The notes: generated from the letters alone by a model not told the origin. Counted from the stretch's first letter, positions 51,237 to 60,072 are shown. The stretch: DNA of 64,000 nucleotides from Methanobrevibacter ruminantium M1 (GCF_000024185.1 NC_013790.1:1077501-1141500), one strand, 5' to 3'. Program-made: numbers and translations.

Positions 51237-51569
51237 ATGAGTAAAGATTTTAAAAGACAGGAATATGCTCGTTATAAAAAATTAGGAACCAAATGGAGAC
51301 GTCCTAGAGGTAAAACTAGTAAAATGAGAAGATACGAAGCAGGTAAACCTGCAATGCCATCAATTGGTTATCGTACTCCTAGAGCTACTAGAGGATTACA
51401 TCCTTCTGGTTACAAAGATGTTCTTGTTTATAACATGAAAGATTTAGAAGCTCTTGACGCAGAAACTGAAGCTGCTAGAATCAGCGCTTCTATTGGTAAA
51501 CGTAAAAAAGCATTGATGTTAGAAAAAGCATCAGAATTAGGTATAAAAGTATTAAACAGACAATTATAA
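51237..51569 (+). CDS. rpl32e: Ribosomal protein eL32
   Basis: A 110-residue archaeal/eukaryotic L32e: RYKKLGTKWRRPRGKTSKMR, PAMPSIGYRTPRATRGLHPSG, then a helix ending in EKASELGIKVLNRQL. The ATG at 51237 lies 4 nt after GGTGAT; an upstream in-frame start at 51225 would consume that site. It is the last gene before a 547-nt gap in the cluster, so transcription may pause or restart here. Confidence 0.95.
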   Translation: MSKDFKRQEYARYKKLGTKWRRPRGKTSKMRRYEAGKPAMPSIGYRTPRATRGLHPSGYKDVLVYNMKDLEALDAETEAARISASIGKRKKALMLEKASELGIKVLNRQL

Positions 51570-52116
51570 ATTTTTAATTTATAGAATTTTGAAAAACATT
51601 GTTTTTCATTGATAGATGATGAAACTGAAGTTTTTTCATTTCCTAAAAAATTTGTTAAGAAATTTAATTATAAAAATAAATGGCTTTAATCATTGATTCC
51701 GATGAATCAATTTTTAAATCAAAATTTGAATTAATTAAAATTATAAAATTTATAATGCTTACTACTTAGAAAATTAGGGGCGTTAAATAAAGTTGGCAAG
51801 GGATTATGGAATACGTCCTTAACCTCATGTCACAACCTATTTAACAATTTGATTCAATCAATTAATTGATCAAAGGGTTTAATAACTAAACTCTTGATTA
51901 CTGGATAAATAATTAATTGTGTGTAATTTAATGAGGGGATTTATGGAAAATTCGCTTTTTAAATATATTGGCCAAAAGTCAAGCAAGGAATCCATTTTCT
52001 AAGTAAGAGCACGATAAACGATTAAATTAACAAATGAATTTAATTTATCAAAATTAAAGGGAAGCTTGAAAAATTTTGATTCAAGTTTATCAGCTAGTTA
52101 AAATGGAGGATTATTA
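51570..52116. other. Long gap inside the ribosomal cluster
   Basis: 547 nt between rpl32e and rpl19e, unusual in this otherwise compact cluster. The first part is AT-rich. A less AT-rich segment at 51780-51845 shows nested inverted repeats (separate entry), and 51925-52000 is also richer in G/C than the background but I see no clear fold in it. No protein gene. Confidence 0.55.
51782..51845 (+). ncRNA. Candidate structured RNA between rpl32e and rpl19e
   Basis: GTTAAATA (51782-51789) pairs with TATTTAAC (51838-51845). Nested inside are GTTG/CAAC (51792-51795 with 51833-51836) and AAGG/CCTT (51798-51801 with 51817-51820), closing a loop of about 15 nt. Three co-linear stems in 64 nt suggest a real fold: an operon-internal leader, a processing site or a small RNA. 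Confidence 0.4.
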
Positions 52117-52563
52117 ATGAATCTTACTACACAAAGAAGATTAGCTGCTAGTATACTTAAAGTTGGAGTAAACCGTGTATGGATAGATCCAGAAGAAGTA
52201 GAAGAAGTTTCTAGAGCTATTACAAGAGACGGTGTCAAACAACTTATAGATCAAGGTATTATCAAAGCTAGACCAAAAACTGGTATTAGTAGCTACAGAT
52301 CTAAAAAACTTAAAGAGCAAAAGAAGAAAGGAAAACGAAAAGGAAGAGGTAGTGTAAAAGGAGCAAAGAACGCTCGTACACCTAAAAAACAAGTTTGGAT
52401 GAAAACCATCCGTGCTTTAAGAAGCGATCTTAAAGAAATGAGAGACACTGGTGAAATCGATCCTACTACCTACCGCAAATTATACAAGATGGCTAAAGGT
52501 GGAGCTTTCAGAAGTAAATCTTACATGAAAACTTACGCTAGAGACCATGACTTAATCAAATAG
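52117..52563 (+). CDS. rpl19e: Ribosomal protein eL19
   Basis: A 148-residue archaeal/eukaryotic L19e: LTTQRRLAASILKVGVNRVW, a strongly basic middle (KEQKKKGKRKGRGSVKGAKN) and KLYKMAKGGAFRSKSYMKTY. It forms an inter-subunit bridge. The ATG lies after GGAGGATTATTA at the end of the 547-nt gap, so this gene may open its own transcript. rpl18 follows after 11 nt. Confidence 0.96.
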   Translation: MNLTTQRRLAASILKVGVNRVWIDPEEVEEVSRAITRDGVKQLIDQGIIKARPKTGISSYRSKKLKEQKKKGKRKGRGSVKGAKNARTPKKQVWMKTIRALRSDLKEMRDTGEIDPTTYRKLYKMAKGGAFRSKSYMKTYARDHDLIK

Positions 52564-52574
52564 GAGGAATTGAC

Positions 52575-53156
52575 ATGGCAAGCGGATCAAATTATAAAGT
52601 GGCTTTCAGAAGAAGAAGAGAAGGAAAAACTGACTTTGCTGCTAGAGCTAAATTAGTGGATGTAGACAAGGCAAGATTAGTTGTAAGAATTTCCAATGCT
52701 AATTGTATTGTTCAAGTAATCAATGTAGGCCTAACCGGCGATGAGACTGTCGTATCTGCACACAGTAAGGAATTAAACAAGTTAGGCTGGAAAGGCGGAA
52801 ACAAAAACACCAGCGCTGTATACTTAACCGCATACTTATGTGGTAAGAAGGCTCTTGCAGCTGGAGTTGAATACGCTATTGCAGACATTGGTTTAAAATC
52901 CCCTATTAAAGGAGCTAAAGTATTTGCAGCTGTAAAAGGTGCTGCTGATGCAGGATTAGATGTTCCTTATGGCGAATCTATCATTCCTAGTGAAGATAGA
53001 ATCAATGGTGAGCACATTGCAGCATATGCAGAAAGCTTAGATGAAGATGAACTTAATAAAAAATTCTCTCAATATTTAGCAAGAGGTCTTCAACCTACTG
53101 ATTTACCTCAACACTTTGAAGAGATTAAAAATAAAATTGATGAGGCTGAAGTATGA
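52575..53156 (+). CDS. rpl18: Ribosomal protein uL18
   Basis: A 193-residue archaeal L18 (longer than bacterial forms), with [19 protein letters not shown] near the N-terminus and [21 protein letters not shown] in the C-terminal half. It binds 5S rRNA with L5. The ATG follows TAGGAGGAATTGAC. Its stop overlaps the ATG of rps5 by four bases, implying coupled translation. Confidence 0.96.
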   Translation: MASGSNYKVAFRRRREGKTDFAARAKLVDVDKARLVVRISNANCIVQVINVGLTGDETVVSAHSKELNKLGWKGGNKNTSAVYLTAYLCGKKALAAGVEYAIADIGLKSPIKGAKVFAAVKGAADAGLDVPYGESIIPSEDRINGEHIAAYAESLDEDELNKKFSQYLARGLQPTDLPQHFEEIKNKIDEAEV

Positions 53157-53794
53157 GCTTTAATATGGATGATTGGGAACCTAAAACCAATTTAGGTAAG
53201 GAAGTAAAAGCAGGTAACATTACCGATATTGATGAAATCTTTGAAAAAGGTCTCCCTATAATGGAACTTGAAATCATTGACGCATTGCTCCCTGACTTGG
53301 AAGAGGAAGTAATGGACGTAAACTTAGTTCAAAGAATGCACAAATCTGGTAGAAAAGTAAACTTTAGAGTAATCGTTGCTGTCGGTAACAGAAACGGTTA
53401 CGTAGGTTTAGGACAAGGTAAAGCTAGAGAAGTAGGTCCAGCTATCAGAAAAGCAGTGGATAACGCTAAATACAATGTAATCAAAGTAAGAAGAGGCTGT
53501 GGAGACTGGGGTTGTGTCTGCGGAAGACAACACACAGTTCCATTCAAGGTAACCGGTAAGGCAAGCAGTGTAAAGGTAACCTTAAGACCTGCTCCTGCAG
53601 GTGTAGGACTTGCTATCGGTGATGTAGGTAAAACCATTCTCAGCCTTGCAGGATATAAGGACGTATGGTCCCAAGCAAGCGGCCAAACCCAAACCACTGT
53701 AAACTTTGCTAACGCTGTATTCAATGCTTTAAAAGAATCCTGTAAGATGAAAGCTTCAGAACAAGACCTTAAAAATATGGGAGTAATCCAATAA
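53153..53794 (+). CDS. rps5: Ribosomal protein uS5
   Basis: A 213-residue archaeal S5. The double-stranded RNA-binding-like N-terminal domain includes [20 protein letters not shown] with the fidelity loop, followed by [20 protein letters not shown], and a cysteine pair in [13 protein letters not shown] (about 115-127), typical of archaeal forms. The ATG overlaps the rpl18 stop; an ATG four codons in is a possible alternative. It lines the mRNA entry channel with S3 and S4. Confidence 0.96.
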   Translation: MSFNMDDWEPKTNLGKEVKAGNITDIDEIFEKGLPIMELEIIDALLPDLEEEVMDVNLVQRMHKSGRKVNFRVIVAVGNRNGYVGLGQGKAREVGPAIRKAVDNAKYNVIKVRRGCGDWGCVCGRQHTVPFKVTGKASSVKVTLRPAPAGVGLAIGDVGKTILSLAGYKDVWSQASGQTQTTVNFANAVFNALKESCKMKASEQDLKNMGVIQ

Positions 53795-53805
53795 GCGGTG
53801 GTATC

Positions 53806-54264
53806 ATGTATTTAGTTATTAGAGTAAGAGGTACTACTGGTGTTATTCAAGGCATTGCAAGTACCTTAGAAATGTTAAGACTTAACAGAATCAATCACGC
53901 TGTATTAGTTGAGGAAAACCCAAGCTACAAAGGTATGCTTCAAAAGGCAAAGGACTATATCACTTGGGGAGAAATCGATGCTGAAACTCTCACTGAAATC
54001 ATTGAAAAGAGAGGAAGATTAGTTGGCGGTGCTCGTATCAGCGAAGAATACTTAGCTGAAAACACCGATTATTCCAGCTTCGAAGAATTGGCTAATGCAT
54101 TACTTAACGGTGAACTTAAAGCTCAAGATATTAATATGAAACCTGTATTCCGTTTACATCCTCCAAGAAAAGGATATGAAGGAATCAGACATTCTATCAA
54201 AGAAGGCGGATCCTTAGGTTACAGAGGAGAAGATATTAATAGTCTTGCAAAGAGAATGGCTTAA
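53806..54264 (+). CDS. rpl30: Ribosomal protein uL30
   Basis: A 152-residue archaeal L30 (eukaryotic L7 type): [30 protein letters not shown] is the ferredoxin-like core, and [21 protein letters not shown] near the end is the archaeal/eukaryotic extension, absent from the 60-residue bacterial L30. The ATG follows GCGGTGGTATC. It lies 11 nt after rps5 and 12 nt before rpl15. Confidence 0.96.
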   Translation: MYLVIRVRGTTGVIQGIASTLEMLRLNRINHAVLVEENPSYKGMLQKAKDYITWGEIDAETLTEIIEKRGRLVGGARISEEYLAENTDYSSFEELANALLNGELKAQDINMKPVFRLHPPRKGYEGIRHSIKEGGSLGYRGEDINSLAKRMA

Positions 54265-54276
54265 GGGTGGATTAAT

Positions 54277-54720
54277 ATGATTAGAAAAGGCAAAAAAATC
54301 AACAAGATGAGAGGTTCCAGATCTAACGGTGGAGGCTCTGTCAAAAGAAGAAGAGGAGCAGGTAACAAAGGTGGTAAAGGTAAGGCTGGAGCTGGAAAGC
54401 ACCACTGGTCCACCACTGTAATCGAAAACAGATATTACTTTGGTAAACACGGTTTCAAAAGACCTCAAAAGACCATCCACAGATCCTATCCTGTAAACTT
54501 AAACTTCTTGAATGATAAGGCTGAAGAGTTCTTGGAAAAAGGAATAGCAACTAAAGACGAAGACGATGTAATTGTCATTGATGTAACCGACTTAGGCTAC
54601 AACAAAGTTTTAGCTACTGGCTCTCTTGACATTCCTTTAGTTGTAAAGTCTCCTGCATTCTCCGAAGCAGCTATCGAAAAAATCGAAGAAGCTGGTGGAG
54701 AAGCAGTTGAATTATTCTAG
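54277..54720 (+). CDS. rpl15: Ribosomal protein uL15
   Basis: A 147-residue archaeal L15 with the basic, glycine-rich N-terminus (KINKMRGSRSNGGGSVKRRR, GNKGGKGKAGAGKHHW) that threads into 23S rRNA and a globular C-terminus (AFSEAAIEKIEEAGGEAVEL). The ATG follows AGGGTGGATTAAT. It closes the spc-like block before a 600-nt repeat-bearing gap and secY. Confidence 0.96.
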   Translation: MIRKGKKINKMRGSRSNGGGSVKRRRGAGNKGGKGKAGAGKHHWSTTVIENRYYFGKHGFKRPQKTIHRSYPVNLNFLNDKAEEFLEKGIATKDEDDVIVIDVTDLGYNKVLATGSLDIPLVVKSPAFSEAAIEKIEEAGGEAVELF

Positions 54721-55320
54721 GAATATTTGGATTATTCTAAGATTGATTTATTCCATTTAGGGAAAATTCAATTTTTAAGAAGTCTAAAGCAAATTAAAAA
54801 GTTAAATAATCAATAAACATTCTTGTTTATTGTTATTTTTCATTTTTTTAATTTTCATTTTTATAAAAATTTGTTAATTTATCATTTTTATTAAAATTAT
54901 TTAATATTTTCATTTTTATAAAAATTTGTTAATTTATCATTTTTATTAAAATTATTTAATATTTTCATTTTTATAAAAATTTGTTAATTTATCATTTTTA
55001 TTAAAATTATTTAATTTTTTCATTTTTATTAGAATTATTCTATTTAATTGCTTTAATAATAGTATTTTATATCGAATACTTTATATTTAATGAAAATTAT
55101 AATTATTATTAATCTGAAATATTATAGTATTACTGAATGTTTTATATTATGCTAACATTCAAAAGATAATTTATTCTGATGTTTTTATTCAATGATATTT
55201 TGGATCATATTTATTAAAAAAACTTAAAGAAAATTCAGTGATTGAATATAGTATTCAATTGAGAATATCTATCATATTTAATAACATGAATTTAGTAGAT
55301 AATAATTTAATGGGGAAACA
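54721..55320. other. AT-rich gap before secY with 55-nt tandem repeats
   Basis: A 600-nt gap within the cluster. Just after the rpl15 stop there is a weak echo of its last bases (ATTATTCTAGG, then ATTATTCTAAG). The 55-nt tandem array at 54852-55035 fills the middle. The last 250 nt are AT-rich and probably hold a promoter for secY; no consensus element stands out. No gene seen. Confidence 0.55.
54852..55035. repeat. 55-nt tandem repeat, three full copies and a partial fourth
   Basis: Copies start at 54852, 54907 and 54962, nearly identical, with a partial fourth from 55017. Each unit contains CATTTTTATAAAAATTTGTT and then ATCATTTTTATTAAAATTAT, and so includes short AT-rich dyads. Confidence 0.93.
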
Positions 55321-56691
55321 ATGTTTTTAGAAAATTTTAAACCAATATTTCAGTTGCTTCCTGAGGTAAAGACTCCTATTCATAGGCAGGACTTTAGGGA
55401 AAAGCTTAAATGGACAGCTATAGTTTTAGTTTTATATTATTTTTTAACTCTTATTCCATTATATGGGTTGAGTCCAGCTGCAGTTGACCAATTTGCACAA
55501 TTAAGAGCTGTTATGGCAGGTAGTTTCGGGTCAATTCTTACATTAGGGATTGGTCCTATTGTAACAGCGTCAATTGTATTGCAATTATTAGTCGGTGCAA
55601 AGATATTGGATTTGGACTTGACCTTACACGAACATAAGGCTATGTTTCAAAGTACTCAAAAATTATTAGCTATTATTTTCACTATATTTGAAGCAGGAGT
55701 TCTTGTATTCACAGGAAGTCTGGTTGCTATCGACCCATCTTTCTATCCAATCATGCTCTTGCAGCTTGTTATTGGAGCTATTATGATCTTATATTTGGAT
55801 GAAGTAGTATCCAAATGGGGATTCGGTAGTGGTGTAGGTTTATTCATTGCTGCTGGTGTAGCAGAAACAATTATTGTAGGTACATTTAACTTCTTGCCAG
55901 CTTCCGCTGCCTCAACAACTGCTTCAGGTATTCTTCCTGCATTTATTCAATCAATAATTGGTGGAGCACCTAATTTCCAAATCTTGATTCCATTGATTGC
56001 TACCATTGTAGTGTTCTTGATAGCAGTATATGGTGAAAGTATGAGAATCGAGATTCCTATTTCCCACGGCAGAGTAAAAGGACACGGTAGAATCAGAGGG
56101 GCTGTAGGTAAATATCCTTTGAAATTCATCTATGCAAGTAACATGCCGGTTATTTTAACCAGTGCGCTTCTTGTAAACGTATCCCTTATTGCAAGTCTCT
56201 TCCAGAAATTAGGATTCCCTATATTTGGAGAAGTTTCAGGTGGAAGGGCTATCAGCGGACTTGCTTTATGGCTTACCACCCCTAACAGCATAAGCGTATT
56301 GTTTACCAATCCTTTAAGGGTTTTATTCTACGCAATTGTATTTTTAGGCTGTTGTGTACTCTTCTCATGGCTATGGGTTGAAATCAGTGGTTCCTTAAGT
56401 GCTAAGGAAGTTGCAAAGCAACTCTATAACTCTGGTATACAGATTCCAGGTTTTAGAAGTAGTAAAAGACAACTTTATACAATCATGAAAAAATATATTC
56501 CAGCTCTTACAATCCTTGGTGGTTTATTCGTAGGTATTTTGGCATTTATTGCAGACCTTACCGGAGCTTTAGGCGGAGGTACAGGTGTATTGCTTACTGT
56601 AGGTATTGTATACAAGCTCTACGAAGAGATCGCTCAAGAACAACTTATGGAAATGCATCCAATGTTAAGAAAATTCTTAGGAAACGATTAG
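55321..56691 (+). CDS. secY: Preprotein translocase subunit SecY (Sec61 alpha)
   Basis: A 456-residue integral membrane protein with ten hydrophobic segments, beginning KLKWTAIVLVLYYFLTLIPL. The plug-region and TM2 sequences (FAQLRAVMAGSFGSILTLGIGPIVTASIVLQLL) and the cytoplasmic loops with ESMRIEIPISHGRVKGHGR and GFRSSKRQLYTIMKKYIP are typical of archaeal SecY. It forms the translocon with SecE and Sec61 beta and must carry the giant surface proteins in this window. The start ATG follows TGGGGAAACA. It lies between rpl15 and adkA, the usual archaeal place. Confidence 0.97.
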   Translation: MFLENFKPIFQLLPEVKTPIHRQDFREKLKWTAIVLVLYYFLTLIPLYGLSPAAVDQFAQLRAVMAGSFGSILTLGIGPIVTASIVLQLLVGAKILDLDLTLHEHKAMFQSTQKLLAIIFTIFEAGVLVFTGSLVAIDPSFYPIMLLQLVIGAIMILYLDEVVSKWGFGSGVGLFIAAGVAETIIVGTFNFLPASAASTTASGILPAFIQSIIGGAPNFQILIPLIATIVVFLIAVYGESMRIEIPISHGRVKGHGRIRGAVGKYPLKFIYASNMPVILTSALLVNVSLIASLFQKLGFPIFGEVSGGRAISGLALWLTTPNSISVLFTNPLRVLFYAIVFLGCCVLFSWLWVEISGSLSAKEVAKQLYNSGIQIPGFRSSKRQLYTIMKKYIPALTILGGLFVGILAFIADLTGALGGGTGVLLTVGIVYKLYEEIAQEQLMEMHPMLRKFLGND

Positions 56692-56759
56692 TTCCTTTGA
56701 ATTTAGTTTAAACATTTTTATAATGATAATTCTTAGGACGATTAGTTCCTTTGAATTTA
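56672..56759. repeat. Echo of the secY 3' end
   Basis: The last codons and stop of secY with the following bases (56672-56705) recur at 56728-56759 with a 2-nt deletion: AATTCTTAGGA, then CGATTAGTTCCTTTGAATTTA in both. The period is 56 nt, and the second copy is not translated. Confidence 0.92.
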
Positions 56760-56858
56760 TTATTTTCTTTTTAAGAGTTGATTAAGAGCAAAATATTTTT
56801 TATTTTAAAATTATTTTATAAATTGATTTATTATAAATGATACTTTGGGAGGATTTAA

Positions 56859-57416
56859 ATGAAATTAGTAGTTTTAACAGGTATTCCAGGTTCTGGAAGT
56901 ACTACTGTACTTAAAAAAGCTTTAGAAGAAGTAGATTATCTTCATTTAAACTATGGAGATATAATGACTGAAATTGCTGTTGAAAAAGGTCTTGTTGAGA
57001 CTAGAGACGAGTTAAGAAAATTGCCTGCAGACACTCAAAAAGAGATTCAAAAGGCAGCAGGAATTAGAATTAAAGAAAAGTCTGAAAGTGAAAATGTAAT
57101 TGTAGACACTCACTGTACCATAAGCACTCCATCTGGTTTCTTACCTGGACTTCCTAAATGGGTATTGGAAGGTTTAAATCCAGATCATTTTGTTTTAATC
57201 GAAGCATATCCTGATGAAATCAGGGTTAGAAGAACAAATGATGACACTAGACAAAGAGATGCTGAATCAGCTGAAGCTATTCAATTGCATCAAGAAATGA
57301 ACAGAGCAGCTTCAATGGCTTATGCCACTTTAACTGGAGCAACTGTGAAAATAGTTTATAATCATGACAATGAGCTAGATGACACTGTCGCTGGCTTAGT
57401 TGAATTTTTAAAATAA
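56859..57416 (+). CDS. adkA: Archaeal adenylate kinase (AdkA)
   Basis: A 185-residue P-loop kinase. The nucleotide loop is GIPGSGSTT (8-16), with Ser in place of the usual Lys, as in the archaeal AdkA family; LNYGDIM (AMP-side) and VDTHCTISTPSGFLPGLP follow, and RRTNDDTRQRD gives the lid arginines. It interconverts AMP, ATP and ADP in the cytoplasm. The length fits archaeal AdkA (about 190), not the bacterial lid-bearing type. The start ATG follows GGGAGGATTTAA. It lies downstream of secY as in other archaea. The last codons (TTTTTAAAATAA) are duplicated in tandem across the stop. Confidence 0.94.
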   Translation: MKLVVLTGIPGSGSTTVLKKALEEVDYLHLNYGDIMTEIAVEKGLVETRDELRKLPADTQKEIQKAAGIRIKEKSESENVIVDTHCTISTPSGFLPGLPKWVLEGLNPDHFVLIEAYPDEIRVRRTNDDTRQRDAESAEAIQLHQEMNRAASMAYATLTGATVKIVYNHDNELDDTVAGLVEFLK

Positions 57417-57428
57417 TTTTTAAAATAA
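57405..57428. repeat. 12-nt tandem duplication of the adkA stop region
   Basis: TTTTTAAAATAA, containing the last codons and stop of adkA (57405-57416), is repeated immediately and exactly at 57417-57428. Confidence 0.85.
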
Positions 57429-57760
57429 GAATAATATCTATATTTTTTCTTAATTTTTTAAAAAGAAATAATATCCTTATTATTTTTTCTTTTTTAAATT
57501 ATTTTAATTATAATTTTTTTAAACTAGTTCCAATCAGTATTTAAAAATCATTTTAATAACAGTATTTTAAAATATTACTTTATAAATTTGTAAAAAATTT
57601 ATAAACTAATAGTTTATTATACATCTATGAAAAAGTAATTTTATCAATTAAAATTATTAATAAAAGTTTATTTCATCTTTAATAAAGAGAGATAATCTTA
57701 TATTTAAAAATAAGAATTATAATTTACTATTATATTTAATTAAACAATGTGAGGAATAAA
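57417..57760. other. AT-rich spacer between adkA and the DUF106 gene
   Basis: A 344-nt spacer, T-rich at first (possible terminator about 57440-57500), with another imperfect repeat AGAATAATATCTATATTTTTTCTT / AAATAATATCCTTATTATTTTTTCTT near 57428-57490. The second half is A/T-rich and may hold a promoter for the DUF106 gene. No gene seen. Confidence 0.5.
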
Positions 57761-58369
57761 ATGGCGTATCAAGGTAGTTTTCTTTTAGGTATTTCCTGGC
57801 TTCAGCCAGTATTCGATGCAATGAATGCTGTCCTTAATCCTTTAGTTCAATTGGATCCAACTCCAAATAATCCTGTACTTACTGTATTTGTGATATCTGC
57901 TTTAATATCCCTTTTGACAGTTACTGCACAGAAATTATTAGTGGACCAAGACAAGATGAATGAGATGCAAGCAAATTCAAAGGCTTTGCAGAAAGAATTA
58001 AGAGAAGCTCAAAAAAGTGGAGATGCTAAACAAATAGCAAAAGTTCAAGCAAAACAAACGGATATGATGCAAGACCAGAGCGAAGTTATGAAAATGTCAT
58101 TCAGACCAATGATTGTAACTATGGTTCCTATCTTATTAATATTCGATTGGATGTGGCAATCCGCTATACGTTCACTTATTGTTGTATTCCCTCCAGCTGT
58201 TTATTATTGTACTTTAACTCCAATTTTCCACTCTCTAGGACAAATGCTTTACGGCGGTAACATAACTACCATTCCATTTGGTGTAGGTTGGTTATGGTGG
58301 TATTTCATTTGTACTTTTGGAATGAGTCAAATCATTAGGAAATTTATGGGATTCAAGAACGGTTTCTAG
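57761..58369 (+). CDS. DUF106 membrane protein (archaeal Oxa1/YidC/EMC3-like insertase)
   Basis: A 202-residue protein with a first membrane segment at about 40-60, a charged coiled coil (about 65-105: DQDKMNEMQANSKALQKEL, then KQIAKVQAKQTDMMQDQSEV), then two or three further membrane segments with FDWMWQSAIRSLIVVFPP and WLWWYFICTFGMSQIIRKF. This is the DUF106 layout shared with EMC3 and GET1 of the Oxa1 superfamily, which insert tail-anchored and small membrane proteins near the ribosome. Placement by secY supports this. I start at ATG 57761, after GTGAGGAATAAA. Confidence 0.92.
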   Translation: MAYQGSFLLGISWLQPVFDAMNAVLNPLVQLDPTPNNPVLTVFVISALISLLTVTAQKLLVDQDKMNEMQANSKALQKELREAQKSGDAKQIAKVQAKQTDMMQDQSEVMKMSFRPMIVTMVPILLIFDWMWQSAIRSLIVVFPPAVYYCTLTPIFHSLGQMLYGGNITTIPFGVGWLWWYFICTFGMSQIIRKFMGFKNGF

Positions 58370-58836
58370 ATAAATATTAATGTTTTATTTGGATAGCCTA
58401 GTTGGTTTATTTATTTATTAATAAACTAGCATTAAAACAATATTTTATTAAATAAATTTAATTTATTTTATCATATATTTAATTTAATGATACTTATTCG
58501 CTAACATTAGATGCAGTATATTTTATATGTACATATCATCTTAGATATTTATTAATCTAAGTTATTTTCTGTTTCGAATTATTTATTTTTAAAAAATCCC
58601 AGAAAGTAACGATATCCTGTAATACTAAATTTTAGCAAGCTTGTAATGATTTGGGCATGTTAAAGTGGTGAAAGACTACTTAATTTGGGTTGTTATAAAT
58701 TGCTAGGATTTTAAAATTTTACTTCAAATCTACAAGTTTAGACAATTTGCCATCTTATTAAAGGTATGATTGTCAGATTAATATTTAATCAATTTATAAT
58801 TTGTAGTACTTTTAAAAAAACAAATTAGGTGAGAAC
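58370..58836. other. Long gap before rpl34e with possible leader structure
   Basis: 467 nt. The first 200 nt are AT-rich. From about 58590 to 58740 the sequence is noticeably less AT-rich than the spacers around it and contains the inverted repeats described at 58633-58705. No protein gene is visible. A promoter for the rpl34e-cmk-rpl14e group should lie here, with TTTTATATGTACATAT near 58520 a weak candidate. Confidence 0.5.
58633..58705 (+). ncRNA. Candidate leader RNA upstream of rpl34e
   Basis: TAGCAA (58633-58638) pairs with TTGCTA (58700-58705), enclosing a hairpin TTAAAGTGG/CTACTTAA (58660-58683, one bulged A, loop of 7 nt). The fold is modest, and the strand is assumed from the downstream gene. 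Confidence 0.3.
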
Positions 58837-59103
58837 ATGCCTGCAAATAGATTTAGATCAAGATCATATAAAAGAACAAATACAAAGACTCCTGGTGGAG
58901 TTAATGTTTTAAGATATAAAAAGAAAAAACCATCTAAGCATGTATGTGCTGAATGTGGTGCTGTATTACATGGTGTACCAAGAGGACGTCCTTTTGAGGT
59001 CAACAAATTAGCAAAATCTAAAAAGAGACCTAACCGTCCATTTGGTGGAAACTTATGTCCTGAATGTACTCGTAAACATTTCAAACAAGAGGCAAGAAAA
59101 TAA
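58837..59103 (+). CDS. rpl34e: Ribosomal protein eL34
   Basis: An 88-residue archaeal/eukaryotic L34e: basic N-terminus ([20 protein letters not shown]) and a zinc site from two CxxC pairs, [16 protein letters not shown] and [11 protein letters not shown]. It is absent from bacteria. The ATG follows AGGTGAGAAC. Its stop TAA shares its last base with the ATG of cmk, so translation of the two is coupled. Confidence 0.96.
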   Translation: MPANRFRSRSYKRTNTKTPGGVNVLRYKKKKPSKHVCAECGAVLHGVPRGRPFEVNKLAKSKKRPNRPFGGNLCPECTRKHFKQEARK

Positions 59104-59621
59104 TGATAATTACAATCGGTGGCGTAGCTGGCAGTGGAACCACAACAGCTGCAAAGGTATTATCTGAGAAATTAGGGGTTCCGTATATTTCAGCTGGAGC
59201 TATCTTTAGAGAGATGGCTGAAGAGCATGGGATGACTCCTGTGGAATTTGGCAAATTTGCTGAAAATAATACTGACATCGATAAAGAGATTGATAATAGA
59301 CAAGCTAAACTTGCAGAGGAAGCTGATGATCTTATTATTGAAGGAAGATTGTCTGCATACTTTATTGATGCGGATTTAAAGGTTTGCTTCACCGCTCCAT
59401 TAGACGTTAGAGCTAAAAGAGTATGTGAAAGGGAAAACAAGTCAGTTGAGACTGCTCGTTTGGAAATAATCGCTCGGGAAGAAAGCGAAGCTATAAGATA
59501 TAGGGATATTCATAATATTGACATAAAGAACATGGATATTTATGATTTGATAATCAATACCAATAGCTTCGATCCGGAGAGCATTTCAGAAATTATTATA
59601 ACAACATTAAAGGTGATATGA
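59103..59621 (+). CDS. cmk: Cytidylate kinase
   Basis: A 172-residue archaeal CMP kinase. The P-loop is GGVAGSGTTT (6-15), with Thr in place of Lys as in archaeal Cmk; ISAGAIFREMAEEHGM and the DKEIDNRQAKLAEE segment follow, and RLSAYF and RAKRVCERENKS form the later conserved parts. It phosphorylates CMP/dCMP using ATP. The ATG overlaps the rpl34e stop, and the cmk stop overlaps the start region of rpl14e (ATGATG), so the three genes form one translational chain, a classic archaeal arrangement. Confidence 0.95.
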   Translation: MIITIGGVAGSGTTTAAKVLSEKLGVPYISAGAIFREMAEEHGMTPVEFGKFAENNTDIDKEIDNRQAKLAEEADDLIIEGRLSAYFIDADLKVCFTAPLDVRAKRVCERENKSVETARLEIIAREESEAIRYRDIHNIDIKNMDIYDLIINTNSFDPESISEIIITTLKVI

Positions 59622-59788
59622 TGGCAGCTATAGAAGTTGGTAGAAAATGTATTAAGACTGCTGGTAGAGAAGCAGGTAAAGAATGTGAAATTGTTGCAAT
59701 TATTGATGAAAACTTCGTAGAAGTAAAAGGAGACGAAGTTAAAAACAGACGTTGTAACATTAACCACTTAGAACCTATTATGGAATAA
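59621..59788 (+). CDS. rpl14e: Ribosomal protein eL14 (short form)
   Basis: A 55-codon gene too short for most gene tables: MAAIEVGRKCIKTAGREAGK is followed by ECEIVAIIDENFVEVKGDEV and ends RRCNINHLEPIME. It is the KOW-like core of archaeal L14e; longer archaeal homologues continue after HLEP with about 25-30 residues that are absent here. The ATG at 59621 overlaps the cmk stop; an ATG three bases earlier is equally open but sits against AGGTGAT. The usual next gene, cbf5, does not follow. Confidence 0.93.
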   Translation: MAAIEVGRKCIKTAGREAGKECEIVAIIDENFVEVKGDEVKNRRCNINHLEPIME

Positions 59789-60036
59789 GTGTGCTAATTT
59801 ACTTTATTTTACATTTTTTTATTAATTTATACATTTTTACTTTTTATATATTAAAATAAAATACAATTTTTGTATATTTTGAATTCATCTTTTAGATGAG
59901 TTCTTATATTTTTTCTTTTTTTCTAATCTTTTTTTATTATTTAATTTATTCAGTTTACTTTTTTGACCTTATTATCTTTTTTATGACCTTATTATCCTTT
60001 TTTGATTTTAGTAATCCTATTTTTTATAAAAGATAA

Positions 60037-60072
60037 AATTGATTTAATATTGGAAATTGATTTAATATTGGA
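60037..60072. repeat. Exact 18-nt tandem duplication
   Basis: AATTGATTTAATATTGGA at 60037-60054 is repeated directly at 60055-60072 without mismatch. Confidence 0.9.

Noticed and set aside
51605-51630. C/D box small RNA suggested by ATGATGA and CTGA
   Set aside because: The two boxes are only 2 nt apart, leaving no room for a guide sequence, and no second box pair follows.
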